Source: Paenibacillus tyrphae
Lineage (GTDB): Bacteria; Bacillota; Bacilli; Paenibacillales; NBRC-103111
NCBI RefSeq assembly: GCF_000722545.1
Contig: NZ_JNVM01000017.1
Span: forward strand, 1-64,000
Length of the DNA: 64,000 nucleotides
Reading direction: 5' to 3'
Shown here in pieces: positions 8,786 through 16,385 of this stretch (its first letter is position 1; every line of letters starts with the position of its first letter). The notes under the pieces were generated by a model. That model ran no database searches and was not told where the DNA came from. It worked only from the letters and a program-made list of their open reading frames with translations. A program made the translations under genes and the position numbers.

Positions 8786-8962
8786 TACGACAATTCAACT
8801 CCGTCTGTATGATGGGAAAAGGCGGCAAAGACTCATTCTCCCCCATTCTTTAGACGCACCAGATCTGGATAATGTTTCTATCCCGCTCCCGCATTTCATC
8901 ATTTTCCCGGACGGCGCATAGGTTGAACTAGAACAAGTCTGCAAGCGAAAGGGGCGGGAGCC

Positions 8963-9442
8963 ATGATGACCCGGGAACATGGGTTCAAGCTCGGAGTACT
9001 CGTTTATTTGCTCGCTTGGTTCATTGGAAGCTTCTGGATGACAGGCGCCATCCGCAGCGGCCGTATCACGCATTGGCTTGGGATCAAGCTTCTTCCTCCC
9101 GTCACAGAGTACGCTTACTATGCGCTTGCCGGAGCCATCGGAGGCACCATGTACGCCATGCGCTTGTTCTTCGAATATTACGACAGCATGACCCCGCGCT
9201 GGTACTGGTGGTACCTGCTTCGTCCGATCAAATGCGCCGGTGCGGCCATGATGACGATTGTTCTGTTCAAAAGCGGCATTATGCTGCTCCAGACCGGCAC
9301 CTCGATGGAAGCGAAGATCGGCATCGCGTTTCTCGTCGGATTCGGCTACGGCAAGCTGATGGATAAGCTGCGGACGCTGACGGAGGCGCTGTTTAACGGA
9401 AGCGGCAACGGCGGCAAATCGGGGGATGACTCGCCCAAATAA
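8963..9442 (+). CDS. Small integral membrane protein, unknown function
   Basis: A 159-residue protein with four predicted membrane segments: about residues 10-28, 45-66, 88-105 and 115-135. Its hydrophilic C-terminal tail is rich in Gly, Ser and Asp (NGSGNGGKSGDDSPK). A GGGCGGGAG ribosome site precedes two adjacent ATG codons at 8963 and 8966. I do not recognise the family. It diverges from the O-antigen-ligase-like gene and lies 76 bp before the acetyltransferase, with a weak hairpin (CTCCGC...GCGGAG) and no T-tract in between, so co-transcription with the next gene is possible. Confidence 0.75.
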   Translation: MMTREHGFKLGVLVYLLAWFIGSFWMTGAIRSGRITHWLGIKLLPPVTEYAYYALAGAIGGTMYAMRLFFEYYDSMTPRWYWWYLLRPIKCAGAAMMTIVLFKSGIMLLQTGTSMEAKIGIAFLVGFGYGKLMDKLRTLTEALFNGSGNGGKSGDDSPK

Positions 9443-9518
9443 ACTCCGCCAATGTGCCAAGGGCAGCGGAGTATGAATATCCTAGCATATCATGACCCGG
9501 AAGGAGGTGCCCGAGCAG

Positions 9519-10097
9519 ATGGATAGCCAATCTCCGATCGAGTCGCTGCGAACTCAACTGCCTTCGAGAACGGTGGAGAACAAAATTTACATCGGGGAAT
9601 TCACCTACGGTCATCCGGATATCCGGTCTTGGGGCGAGAGCAGCATTCTGATCATCGGCAAGTTTTGCTCCATTGCGGACCGAGTGACGATTTTTCTCGG
9701 CGGAGAGCACCGGCCTGATTGGGTAACGACGTATCCGTTCAACTCCTTGATGCCCAAGTACTCCTTCATTACAGGACATCCGAAGAGCAAAGGAAACGTG
9801 ACCATCGGGCACGACGTCTGGCTTGCCTCGGGGGCGACGATTTTGTCGGGAGTTACGGTCGGGCATGGAGCGGTTGTCGGAGCGGGCGCCGTCGTCAGCA
9901 AGGACGTTCCGCCCTACGCTATCGTGGCGGGAAACCCGGCTAAGGTCATCAAGTGCCGGTTTCCCGAAGCGACGATTCAGCGCTTGCTCCGCATCGAATG
10001 GTGGAGCTGGCCGCTGGACAAAATCGAACGGGCCGTCCCCTTGCTGCTGTCGGGCGACATGGATGCTTTTTTTCGCTATTGCGATACGGTCGGCTAG
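9519..10097 (+). CDS. CatB/Vat-type left-handed beta-helix O-acetyltransferase
   Basis: A 192-residue hexapeptide-repeat acetyltransferase that uses acetyl-CoA. The isoleucine-patch repeats run through SSILIIGKFCSIADRVTIFLGG, then GNVTIGHDVWLASGATILSGVTVGHGAVVGAGAVVSKDVPPYAIVAGNPAKVI (described by its start and end at about residues 95-150). GNPAKVI-x-x-R-F is the usual C-terminal turn of the xenobiotic/CatB branch, and a conserved histidine sits in the GGEHRPDW loop. The near-perfect AAGGAGGTG site at 9501-9509 sets the start at the ATG 9519 rather than 9492. In this neighbourhood a sugar or surface-polymer substrate is more likely than an antibiotic, but that is inference. Confidence 0.9.
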   Translation: MDSQSPIESLRTQLPSRTVENKIYIGEFTYGHPDIRSWGESSILIIGKFCSIADRVTIFLGGEHRPDWVTTYPFNSLMPKYSFITGHPKSKGNVTIGHDVWLASGATILSGVTVGHGAVVGAGAVVSKDVPPYAIVAGNPAKVIKCRFPEATIQRLLRIEWWSWPLDKIERAVPLLLSGDMDAFFRYCDTVG

Positions 10098-10108
10098 CCG
10101 CTGGCGGA

Positions 10109-11203
10109 TCAGATCCCGGCCAGCTTGAGCACATTCAGCAGCTTGTCGATATCGACGACGATATTATCGGCGCCGACGGCGGGCTTGGGCGGGTATTCGA
10201 TGTCGCACACAACCTCGTAATAATCGATGCCGGCATGGTGGCATATTTTCCAAAAATAGTTATCTACGACCGTACGCGGCGACAGCTCGATAAGCTTCGC
10301 TCCGGGAGGACAGAAGGTGATGTTAATATTACTGCTGCCAAACGGAGCGACGACCACGCTGGCGGAGGAGTAGATCGCAATTTTATCCCACATCGACAGC
10401 GGCGTCGGAACGATCTTCGTAAACCCTTTCTCGCTTAGGACGCGCATCACTTCATCCTCGTTGACGACGAACCGCGCCGCAGCGTCCTGCCGGCTGACGT
10501 AGATCCGTTCATAGCCGCCAACCTTCGCGACCGGCAGCCTTTCTCCCAGCCGCCGACGAAGAAACTGGTATGCCCACCTCGGACTTTTTCCGACCATCAA
10601 AGGAACCGCGGGCACGACCAGATTGCTGGCCTTCAGATGAAAATCGCTGTGATCGACCTGAACCAGCTTATCCATCGGAAAGCCGAGCATGCCGAGAGAC
10701 TCATACTGAAACGGATGATGCAGCATGCCAACCAAATATTTGTCGATCGGGATGCCGCTTTGCTCGAGCAAATGAATCCGTGGCAGGATATCATAGAACC
10801 AATGGCCGTACACGGCCTGGGTAAAGATGCCTTTCTCGGGCATATTCCATCCCCAGATCAAGGTAGCCACCGTTTCCGCTATGCATACCGGAGGCGGCAG
10901 CAGCATTCCGCCATGATCCGGGCAATACAGCTCCACATCGAGCAGCCGCTTGTTGTTAGAGGTAACCACGTAGCCGTTCCCGGTCATGACGCGTCCGTTC
11001 GGGACGACGGCGACGAAGGCCGGATCGAAATGACACTCGCTTGCCCAGCGCGGAGGATCGAATCCGCCAGGGGCCTCAAGATGAAGCTTCTCCCCGGGAT
11101 AGATGATCTTGTAAAATTCCGGCATGAGGCTCCGGTCAAAGGCCGCGCGATCCATCACCCAATCGATGGTTTTAGCGTAGACTTGATCGGGGATTGCATA
11201 CAT
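10109..11203 (-). CDS. Glycosyltransferase family 61 protein
   Basis: A 364-residue glycosyltransferase with the GT61 (DUF563) catalytic pattern: the Y-G-H-W-x-x-D-x-L-P-R motif (YGHWFYDILPRIHLL near residue 130), the R-x-Y-x-S-R segment ERIYVSRQDA, N-E-D-E-V, and the GSSNINITFCPPGAKLIEL block near the C-terminus that forms the donor-binding half. It should transfer a sugar from a nucleotide donor onto a glycan or protein. GGGAGG nine bases before the ATG at 11203 sets the start; the frame is open eight codons further. It converges with the LbH acetyltransferase and is co-oriented with the methyltransferase 45 bp upstream, so those two are probably one operon. The acceptor is unknown. Confidence 0.85.
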   Translation of the reverse strand: MYAIPDQVYAKTIDWVMDRAAFDRSLMPEFYKIIYPGEKLHLEAPGGFDPPRWASECHFDPAFVAVVPNGRVMTGNGYVVTSNNKRLLDVELYCPDHGGMLLPPPVCIAETVATLIWGWNMPEKGIFTQAVYGHWFYDILPRIHLLEQSGIPIDKYLVGMLHHPFQYESLGMLGFPMDKLVQVDHSDFHLKASNLVVPAVPLMVGKSPRWAYQFLRRRLGERLPVAKVGGYERIYVSRQDAAARFVVNEDEVMRVLSEKGFTKIVPTPLSMWDKIAIYSSASVVVAPFGSSNINITFCPPGAKLIELSPRTVVDNYFWKICHHAGIDYYEVVCDIEYPPKPAVGADNIVVDIDKLLNVLKLAGI

Positions 11204-11248
11204 CTTGTCTCGCCTCCCATTCTTCATAAAAATGCTAATGCCGGCTCG

Positions 11249-11926
11249 TCAGGCCCCGTCGATATAATGCGCGACAAGCTCATCCCGATGCTCCAGTACT
11301 GCCTGGAAAGCCGGAGGACACCCCTTCGGGAAGAGGACGCCGAGGCCGTTGGAGTGCGGGAACTGGAGATGCGGGTGTTCACTGAGCTTCTCCCATAAAC
11401 GGTACACGCCGAAATCGCCCAGCCTGACCACGATATCGTGAAACAAGACGATGCCGTTCTCCGCCAGCTTCGGGTACCAGGTCGTATAATCGTGCAGCAC
11501 CGCATCATACGTGTGGTAGCCGTCAATGTGCAGCAGATCGACCGAACCGTCGGGAAAACCGGCCAGAGCCTGGTCGAAATGGCTGCGAACCAGATAGCCG
11601 ATGCCCGGAAATTCCCGGAGCGTCACGGATTGAACGGCCTCATAAATAGGATCACCGCCATAATAGCCGGTATGCGGATCGCCCTGCCACGTATCGACAG
11701 CGAAGCAGCGGGTGGACAAATTTCCGTCCTTGACCGCCTGGCAAAAGCTGAAGAAGGAAGTGCCGTAAAGCGTGCCCAGTTCCGCAATAATGCGCGGCTT
11801 GGCAAAGCGCACAAGATCGTAAGCGAAACGGCGGTGGCCGGACCATGCGCCGTTCGTCGTATAGGCTAACGGCAGCTCGGGGGCGTGATCCGCGGCAAAC
11901 CGTACAGGATGATATTCCCAATCCAT
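11249..11926 (-). CDS. Class I SAM-dependent methyltransferase (Methyltransf_24-like)
   Basis: A 225-residue methyltransferase. Motif I is IIAELGTLYGTSFFSF near residue 45-60, the acidic strand-2 end is CFAVDTWQGD, and the HIDGYHTYDAVLHD segment matches the Methyltransf_24/cephalosporin-hydroxylase-like fold often found in sugar or rhamnosyl O-methyltransferases. AAGGCGGT lies 10 bases before the ATG 11926; a GTG at 11938 is also in frame but has a poorer site. It sits directly upstream of the GT61 gene on the same strand, so methylation of a surface sugar is a reasonable inference. Confidence 0.82.
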   Translation of the reverse strand: MDWEYHPVRFAADHAPELPLAYTTNGAWSGHRRFAYDLVRFAKPRIIAELGTLYGTSFFSFCQAVKDGNLSTRCFAVDTWQGDPHTGYYGGDPIYEAVQSVTLREFPGIGYLVRSHFDQALAGFPDGSVDLLHIDGYHTYDAVLHDYTTWYPKLAENGIVLFHDIVVRLGDFGVYRLWEKLSEHPHLQFPHSNGLGVLFPKGCPPAFQAVLEHRDELVAHYIDGA

Positions 11927-12057
11927 CGAATAAACCACCGCCTTGAGGAAAATCCCGAAGCAACCTACGGGTATGCCTTATTCTATGTCCAACTCACCCG
12001 GCCGGGGTGGGCAAGTAAATAAGGGGAAAGGCACATTTTGAAATAATTTCCCTTTCA

Positions 12058-12086
12058 TTGACTTGAAACGGACCGTATCCTACAAT
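12058..12086 (+). promoter_or_regulatory. SigA-type promoter of the ABC exporter operon
   Basis: TTGACT at 12058-12063, a 17-bp spacer, and TACAAT at 12081-12086. This is a near-consensus housekeeping promoter about 90 bp upstream of the ATPase gene start. Confidence 0.75.
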
Positions 12087-12093
12087 AGGATTT

Positions 12094-12139
12094 GCATGAC
12101 CGAACCGGCCGAAGCCTGGAAGCGGCCATGCTTTTTTTT
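12094..12139 (+). terminator. Possible leader attenuator ahead of the ABC exporter
   Basis: An inner stem GGCCG/CGGCC and an outer GCAT/ATGC pair, separated by a bulge on the 5' side, are followed at once by eight T residues (12132-12139). The hairpin begins where transcription from the 12058-12086 promoter should start and ends about 36 bp before the ATPase start codon. It could act as a conditional terminator, or as the end of a very short RNA. Confidence 0.45.
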
Positions 12140-12174
12140 ACTTTGAATGAGTTTTAGGGATGAGAGGTGTGCTG

Positions 12175-12963
12175 ATGGAAACCGCAGGAGAAGCGATCCT
12201 GTCCATTCGCGACTTGCGAATGATGTATGGAGACCGCTATGTGCTCAGAGGAATCGATCTTGACGTATATCCGGGACAAATCATCGGGTATATCGGGCCG
12301 AACGGCGCGGGCAAAAGCACCACGATCAAAACGATGCTCGGCCTCGTGGAGGGCTACACCGGAGAAATCCGTATTTTCGGCAAGGACATCTCGGACGGCA
12401 GCGTGGATTATAAGCAGCGGATCGGGTATGTGCCCGAAACGGCCGAAGTGTACGACGCCCTGACGGCGAAAGAATATTTGACCTTTATCGGCAATCTGTA
12501 CGGACTGGAGGACGAACAGGCGGAGTGGAAAGCCAAACGGCTGATCGACCTGTTCGGGCTGGAGGATGCGTATAACGCGCGGATCGTATCGTATTCCAAA
12601 GGCATGCGCCAAAAGGTGCTGCTCATCTCCAGCCTGCTGCACAACCCGGACATTTTGTTTTTGGACGAGCCCTTGAGCGGACTGGATGCCAACAGCGTCA
12701 TGGTGGTGAAAGAAATTTTGGCGCAGCTGGCCGCGAAGGGCAAGACGATCTTCTATTCCTCGCACATTATGGATGTGGTCGAAAGGATCAGCAACCGCAT
12801 CGTCCTGCTGGACGGCGGCGAGATCGTGGCGGACGGAAGCTTCGACGAGCTGAAGGCGCAGAGCCGGGAAGGATCGCTCGAAGAGATCTTCAACCGGCTG
12901 ACGGGCTTCCATGAGCATAAAGAGATTGCGGAACGATTCGTCTCCGTCGTACAAGAGGTGTAG
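12175..12963 (+). CDS. ABC transporter ATP-binding protein
   Basis: A 262-residue ATPase of the CcmA/YhaQ class of exporter ATPases. Walker A is GPNGAGKST near residue 43-51, the signature is SYSKGMRQK near 142, Walker B is ILFLDEP with the following SGLDAN D-loop, and the switch histidine is in YSSHIMD. The ABC signature is SKGMRQ rather than SGGQ, as in many antibiotic/lipid exporters. GAGAGGTG, spaced 5-7 bases from the ATG at 12175, sets the start; an in-frame ATG at 12160 lacks a site. The permease gene starts 4 bp after its stop, so the pair is one operon. The substrate is unknown. Confidence 0.92.
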   Translation: METAGEAILSIRDLRMMYGDRYVLRGIDLDVYPGQIIGYIGPNGAGKSTTIKTMLGLVEGYTGEIRIFGKDISDGSVDYKQRIGYVPETAEVYDALTAKEYLTFIGNLYGLEDEQAEWKAKRLIDLFGLEDAYNARIVSYSKGMRQKVLLISSLLHNPDILFLDEPLSGLDANSVMVVKEILAQLAAKGKTIFYSSHIMDVVERISNRIVLLDGGEIVADGSFDELKAQSREGSLEEIFNRLTGFHEHKEIAERFVSVVQEV

Positions 12964-12966
12964 GCG

Positions 12967-14622
12967 ATGAGGGAATTCGTATCGCTTAAGGTGCTGGACC
13001 GGTTCAGGACTCTGTTCGAGAGGCTGGGCGTCGATTACCCGTTGATGCGCAAAATTTTGCAGATCAAGCTGACGATGGACGGACGGCGGATGCCAACCAT
13101 TTTCAATCAGTCCGCCAAAAAGAACCGGCACGAGACGGCCGATCAGAACAATTTCGTGAAGTCCCTCGGCTTGTACGCCTTGCTGGGGCTGACCATGGTT
13201 CCTTTCGTCGTGATGGGCGACAACTATATATTCCAGATGAGCTTTGTGTTCGGCCTGCTGATGTTCCTGGTCATGACTTCCTTGATCTCGGACTTTTCTA
13301 CCGTTCTGCTCGATATCCGGGATCGGAACATTATCGCCTCGAAGCCGGTCAACCGGCGGACGATCGGCATGGCGAAGACGCTGCATATTTTGCTTTATTT
13401 GTTCTTTTTGACCGTAGCGCTCTGCGCTGCGCCGATGATTGCGGCAATCGTCAAGCATGGCGTGTTGTTTTTTCTCTTGTTTGTGGTCGAAATCGTACTG
13501 ACGGACGTGCTGATTGTCGTTGTGACGGCCTTTTTGTATATGCTGATTCTGAAGTTTTTCGACGGGGAAAAGCTGAAGGACATGATCAATAACGTGCAAA
13601 TCGCGCTATCTATCGCGATTACCGTCGGCTATCAATTCGTCGGACGGTCGTTCGACCTCATGCAGCTTCACGTCGCGTTCGAGCCGAAATGGTGGCAGGT
13701 CTTCCTCCCTCCCCTGTGGTTTGGCGCGCCGTTCGAATGGCTGCTGCGCGGACAGGCGGCCCCGCATTTCATCGTCTTTACACTGCTGGCGTTCGTCACG
13801 CCGATCGTTTCGATTCTGATCTACACGAACCTGATGCCCTTCTTCGAGCGCAGCTTGCAGAAGCTGGCGAACGATAGCACGAAAAAAGGCAGGGAGCAAA
13901 GCAGATGGCTGGATGTCGTTTCCAGATTCATTTGTTCAGGACGGGAGGAACGCACCTTTTTCCGGTTCGGCTCGCTGATGATGGGCAACGAAAGGGAGTT
14001 CAAGCTTAAGGTATACCCTTCGCTGGGCTTCTCGATCGTGTTTCCGTTCATTTTCTTTTTCAACGTGCTGCGGGCCCAGTCCTTCAGCGAAATCGCAGCG
14101 AGCAAATGGTATCTGAACATTTATTTCTGCGCGCTGCTGATTCCTACCGTCGTGATGATGCTGCGGTATTCAGGCAAGCACAAGGGCGCTTGGCTCTACA
14201 AAACGATGCCCTTGCCAAGTCCGGCGCCTATTTTCCGCGGAACGATCAAAGCGTTCCTCGTCCGGCTGTTTATGCCCGTGTTCCTGATCGAGAGCGTTAT
14301 TTTTCTCGCGCTGTTCGGGGTGCGCATCGTCCCGGATTTAATCGTCTTCGCACTGAACGCGCTGCTGTACACGGTCATTTGCTTCCGAACTTTCCGCAAG
14401 GCGCTGCCGTTCTCGGAGTCTTTCGAGGCGGTAAAGCAGAATGACGGCCTCATTATCTTGCCGCTTCTGCTGCTCCTCGCTCTGTTCGCCGGCGTGCATC
14501 TGGCCAGCACGTTCGTCACCGGCGGGATCTACGCGTACATGGCGCTGCTGGTCGTGCTGAATGCCGCCGTCTGGCGGAAAGGATTTGCCATCTCGTGGGA
14601 TGACTTACGGGACAAGGGATAA
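12967..14622 (+). CDS. ABC exporter permease, large membrane subunit
   Basis: A 551-residue polytopic membrane protein and the evident partner of the upstream ATPase. Hydrophobic segments appear near residues 60-85, 90-112, 135-160, 165-195, 210-225, 260-285, 355-375, 385-400, 430-455, 455-470 and 490-530. It has no periplasmic-binding or EAA-type import motif, which fits export or an ABC-2-like lipid/peptide role. The ATG at 12967 sits four bases after the ATPase stop, with GAGGTGTAGGCG as ribosome site, so translation is probably coupled. I cannot name the substrate. Confidence 0.85.
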   Translation: MREFVSLKVLDRFRTLFERLGVDYPLMRKILQIKLTMDGRRMPTIFNQSAKKNRHETADQNNFVKSLGLYALLGLTMVPFVVMGDNYIFQMSFVFGLLMFLVMTSLISDFSTVLLDIRDRNIIASKPVNRRTIGMAKTLHILLYLFFLTVALCAAPMIAAIVKHGVLFFLLFVVEIVLTDVLIVVVTAFLYMLILKFFDGEKLKDMINNVQIALSIAITVGYQFVGRSFDLMQLHVAFEPKWWQVFLPPLWFGAPFEWLLRGQAAPHFIVFTLLAFVTPIVSILIYTNLMPFFERSLQKLANDSTKKGREQSRWLDVVSRFICSGREERTFFRFGSLMMGNEREFKLKVYPSLGFSIVFPFIFFFNVLRAQSFSEIAASKWYLNIYFCALLIPTVVMMLRYSGKHKGAWLYKTMPLPSPAPIFRGTIKAFLVRLFMPVFLIESVIFLALFGVRIVPDLIVFALNALLYTVICFRTFRKALPFSESFEAVKQNDGLIILPLLLLLALFAGVHLASTFVTGGIYAYMALLVVLNAAVWRKGFAISWDDLRDKG

Positions 14623-14652
14623 GGGATGAGCATCAGCCGGCCTCAGAAATGA

Positions 14653-14697
14653 AAAGAACCTCCGTTTCCATGATATCGGTGGATTCGGAGGTTCTTT
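14653..14697 (+). terminator. Terminator after the ABC exporter operon
   Basis: A perfect 12-bp inverted repeat, AAAGAACCTCCG (14653-14664) and CGGAGGTTCTTT (14686-14697), with a 21-base loop and a terminal T-run. It lies 30 bp past the permease stop. Confidence 0.75.
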
Positions 14698-15144
14698 GGT
14701 TTCTGCTGTTAGTGCTGCTGCGTGAACATTGGGGGCCATGCATTTATCTGGAGCGCTAGAGATTTAGAGGAATAGCGATGTGCTATCGCAGCCAATCAAC
14801 CGTTTGCTCGGACCATAGAGGATCTGAGGTGCGCTAATGACGTCCCCCAAGGCAGCACGAACATTTTTCGACACGATTAAGTCACCTTTTGTTCCGCTAT
14901 GTTTCGGTACCGGGTCCAAAAGCGCCGCTTTACGCATCGTAGTTCCTCTATGCTCGAATAGAGGCCCCCCAATGATTCGGAGCTTCGCCGATTGCGCATT
15001 TGCTGCGGGGCCCGGCCGGAATTGGATGACCTCATCCCGCCTGATTCTGCAAAGCTCGGGCCATCGATCTACTCTCATGACTCCATCCAAAGGATTGAAC
15101 TGTCGAGCCTCCCCCAGCCTGATTCTGCGAAGAATCGCCCTACC
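14698..15144. other. Intergenic segment without a supported gene; contains a diverged internal repeat
   Basis: About 450 bp lie between the exporter terminator and the lacI stop. Both strands are open for over 100 codons (plus 14837-15250, minus 14764-15090), but neither frame has a ribosome site or a recognisable domain. The minus frame continues in phase directly after the lacI stop codon. The motif CCTGATTCTGC(A/G)AAG occurs twice about 78 bp apart (near 15042 and 15120), inside two diverged units. The segment may be a genome-repeated intergenic element rather than a gene. Confidence 0.4.
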
Positions 15145-16155
15145 TTATCGCGAACTCACGCTCTCCCGCACGATCAGCTCGGTGTCCAGCATGAGCCGGT
15201 GGCTCACCTTGCGGCCTTCGAGCAGATCGATCAGCATCTGGGCAGCCTGATACCCCATCTCGTATTTGTTCTGGTTTACGGTCGTGAGCGCCGGCGAACA
15301 GTACGCCGTCACGTCGATATTGTCGAAGCCGACGACGGAAATTTGTCCCGGCACTTGAAGCCCTAACCCGCGGACGGCCTGCAAAGCCCCGAGCGCCATC
15401 AGATCGCTGATGCAGAACAGCGCCGTGATGTCCGGCTGCTGCGCAAGCAGCCTGTACACCGCTTCCTTGGCTCCCGCCTCAGAGAAGGAGCCGTCCATGA
15501 TGAGCGACTCGTCGAACGGGAGGCCGAAGCGCTCAAGCGCCTGCTTGTACCCTTTCAGCCGCTGCACGCTGACGTCCGCCTGGGAATGGCCGTTGATGAC
15601 GCCGATTTTGCGGTGACCCGCTTCCAGCAAATAGCTGACGGCCCGGTTCGCGCCGCCGACATTATCGGAGGTCACATAGCCGACGTTCGGCCCCTCCAGC
15701 GGAATGTCGATGAGCACGCAAGGAATTTGGGAGGAGACGACTTCTTTCAAGTACTCGTCGTCCAGACGGATGCCCATAATAATGACGCCGTCCACGCCGC
15801 GCTCCTGACACAGCGTCTTGTACGATTTGATTTTTTGTTTCTGCGGCGTCGTGCTGAACAGCACGAGATCGTAATCGAGCTCTCCCGACCGGTCGTTCAT
15901 GCCGCACAAAATTTCAAAGGCAATATTATCTTTCGAGCTGGTCCGCGTCACATTGGACAGAAGCAGACCGAGCGTTTTCGTTTTCTTCGAGATCAGCGAG
16001 CGGGCGGCCATATTCGGGCTGTACCCGAGCCCTTGCGCAATATCCTTGATCTTCTGGCGCGTAACTTCATTGACGTCGTCATACCCGTTCAGCGCCCGCG
16101 ATACGGTTGTGACGGACACGCCGGCCGCCTTGGCGATATCTTTAATCGTAACCAT
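15145..16155 (-). CDS. LacI-family transcriptional regulator
   Basis: A 336-residue repressor of a carbohydrate operon. The N-terminal helix-turn-helix with hinge is complete (VTIKDIAKAAGVSVTTVSRA, then LGYSPNMAARSL). The periplasmic-binding-like effector domain follows, with GVDGVIIMGIRLD near residue 120, FCISDLMALGAL near 245 and ISVVGFDNID near 275. GGAGGA lies 7 bases before the ATG at 16155. It diverges from the glycosidase/ABC operon, and three LacI-type palindromes lie in the shared 230-bp region, one over its own ribosome site. It therefore most likely controls that operon and itself. The effector sugar is not evident. Confidence 0.93.
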   Translation of the reverse strand: MVTIKDIAKAAGVSVTTVSRALNGYDDVNEVTRQKIKDIAQGLGYSPNMAARSLISKKTKTLGLLLSNVTRTSSKDNIAFEILCGMNDRSGELDYDLVLFSTTPQKQKIKSYKTLCQERGVDGVIIMGIRLDDEYLKEVVSSQIPCVLIDIPLEGPNVGYVTSDNVGGANRAVSYLLEAGHRKIGVINGHSQADVSVQRLKGYKQALERFGLPFDESLIMDGSFSEAGAKEAVYRLLAQQPDITALFCISDLMALGALQAVRGLGLQVPGQISVVGFDNIDVTAYCSPALTTVNQNKYEMGYQAAQMLIDLLEGRKVSHRLMLDTELIVRESVSSR

Positions 16156-16164
16156 GTTCTCTCC

Positions 16165-16180
16165 TCCGAAACGTTTTGAA
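16165..16180. promoter_or_regulatory. LacI-type operator O3 (imperfect), over the lacI ribosome site
   Basis: TCCGAAACGTTTTGAA has the same AAACGTTT core as the two perfect palindromes nearby but an imperfect right arm. It overlaps the GGAGGA ribosome site of the LacI gene, which suggests autoregulation. Confidence 0.6.
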
Positions 16181-16234
16181 TCTCTATTTTTATCTTGTTG
16201 GCAGCCGCAAAAAAATATTTACTAAAAAAAGCAG

Positions 16235-16263
16235 TTGTAAATGCTTTCAGCTTGCAATATAAT
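16235..16263 (+). promoter_or_regulatory. SigA-type promoter of the glycosidase/ABC operon, overlapped by a cre-like site
   Basis: TTGTAA (16235-16240), a 17-bp spacer, then TATAAT (16258-16263). TGTAAATGCTTTCA at 16236-16249 differs from the cre consensus TGNAARCGNWWNCA at one position and covers the -35 box and spacer, so CcpA repression is plausible. Confidence 0.7.
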
Positions 16264-16276
16264 CAAGTATATCGTA

Positions 16277-16292
16277 TCCAAAACGTTTTGGA
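16277..16292. promoter_or_regulatory. LacI-type operator O1, perfect palindrome
   Basis: TCCAAAACGTTTTGGA is a perfect 16-bp palindrome with a central CG, as expected for LacI-family repressors. It starts 14 bp after the -10 box, close to the expected transcription start. Confidence 0.8.
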
Positions 16293-16342
16293 AAGACAAT
16301 TTTCCTTTCTTTTGCAGAGAAGAAATATTTTTTTATCGGTTT

Positions 16343-16358
16343 TCCGAAACGTTTCGGA
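16343..16358. promoter_or_regulatory. LacI-type operator O2, perfect palindrome
   Basis: TCCGAAACGTTTCGGA is a second perfect 16-bp palindrome, 66 bp centre-to-centre from O1 and 28 bp before the glycosidase start. Confidence 0.78.
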
Positions 16359-16385
16359 TAGCTCTTATACAGTGAGGTGACCGCA

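Noticed and set aside
12154..13599. 481-codon minus-strand frame opposite the ABC exporter genes
   Set aside because: It is His/Gln-rich, typical of antisense translation of GC-rich genes, and spans two real genes with clear motifs.
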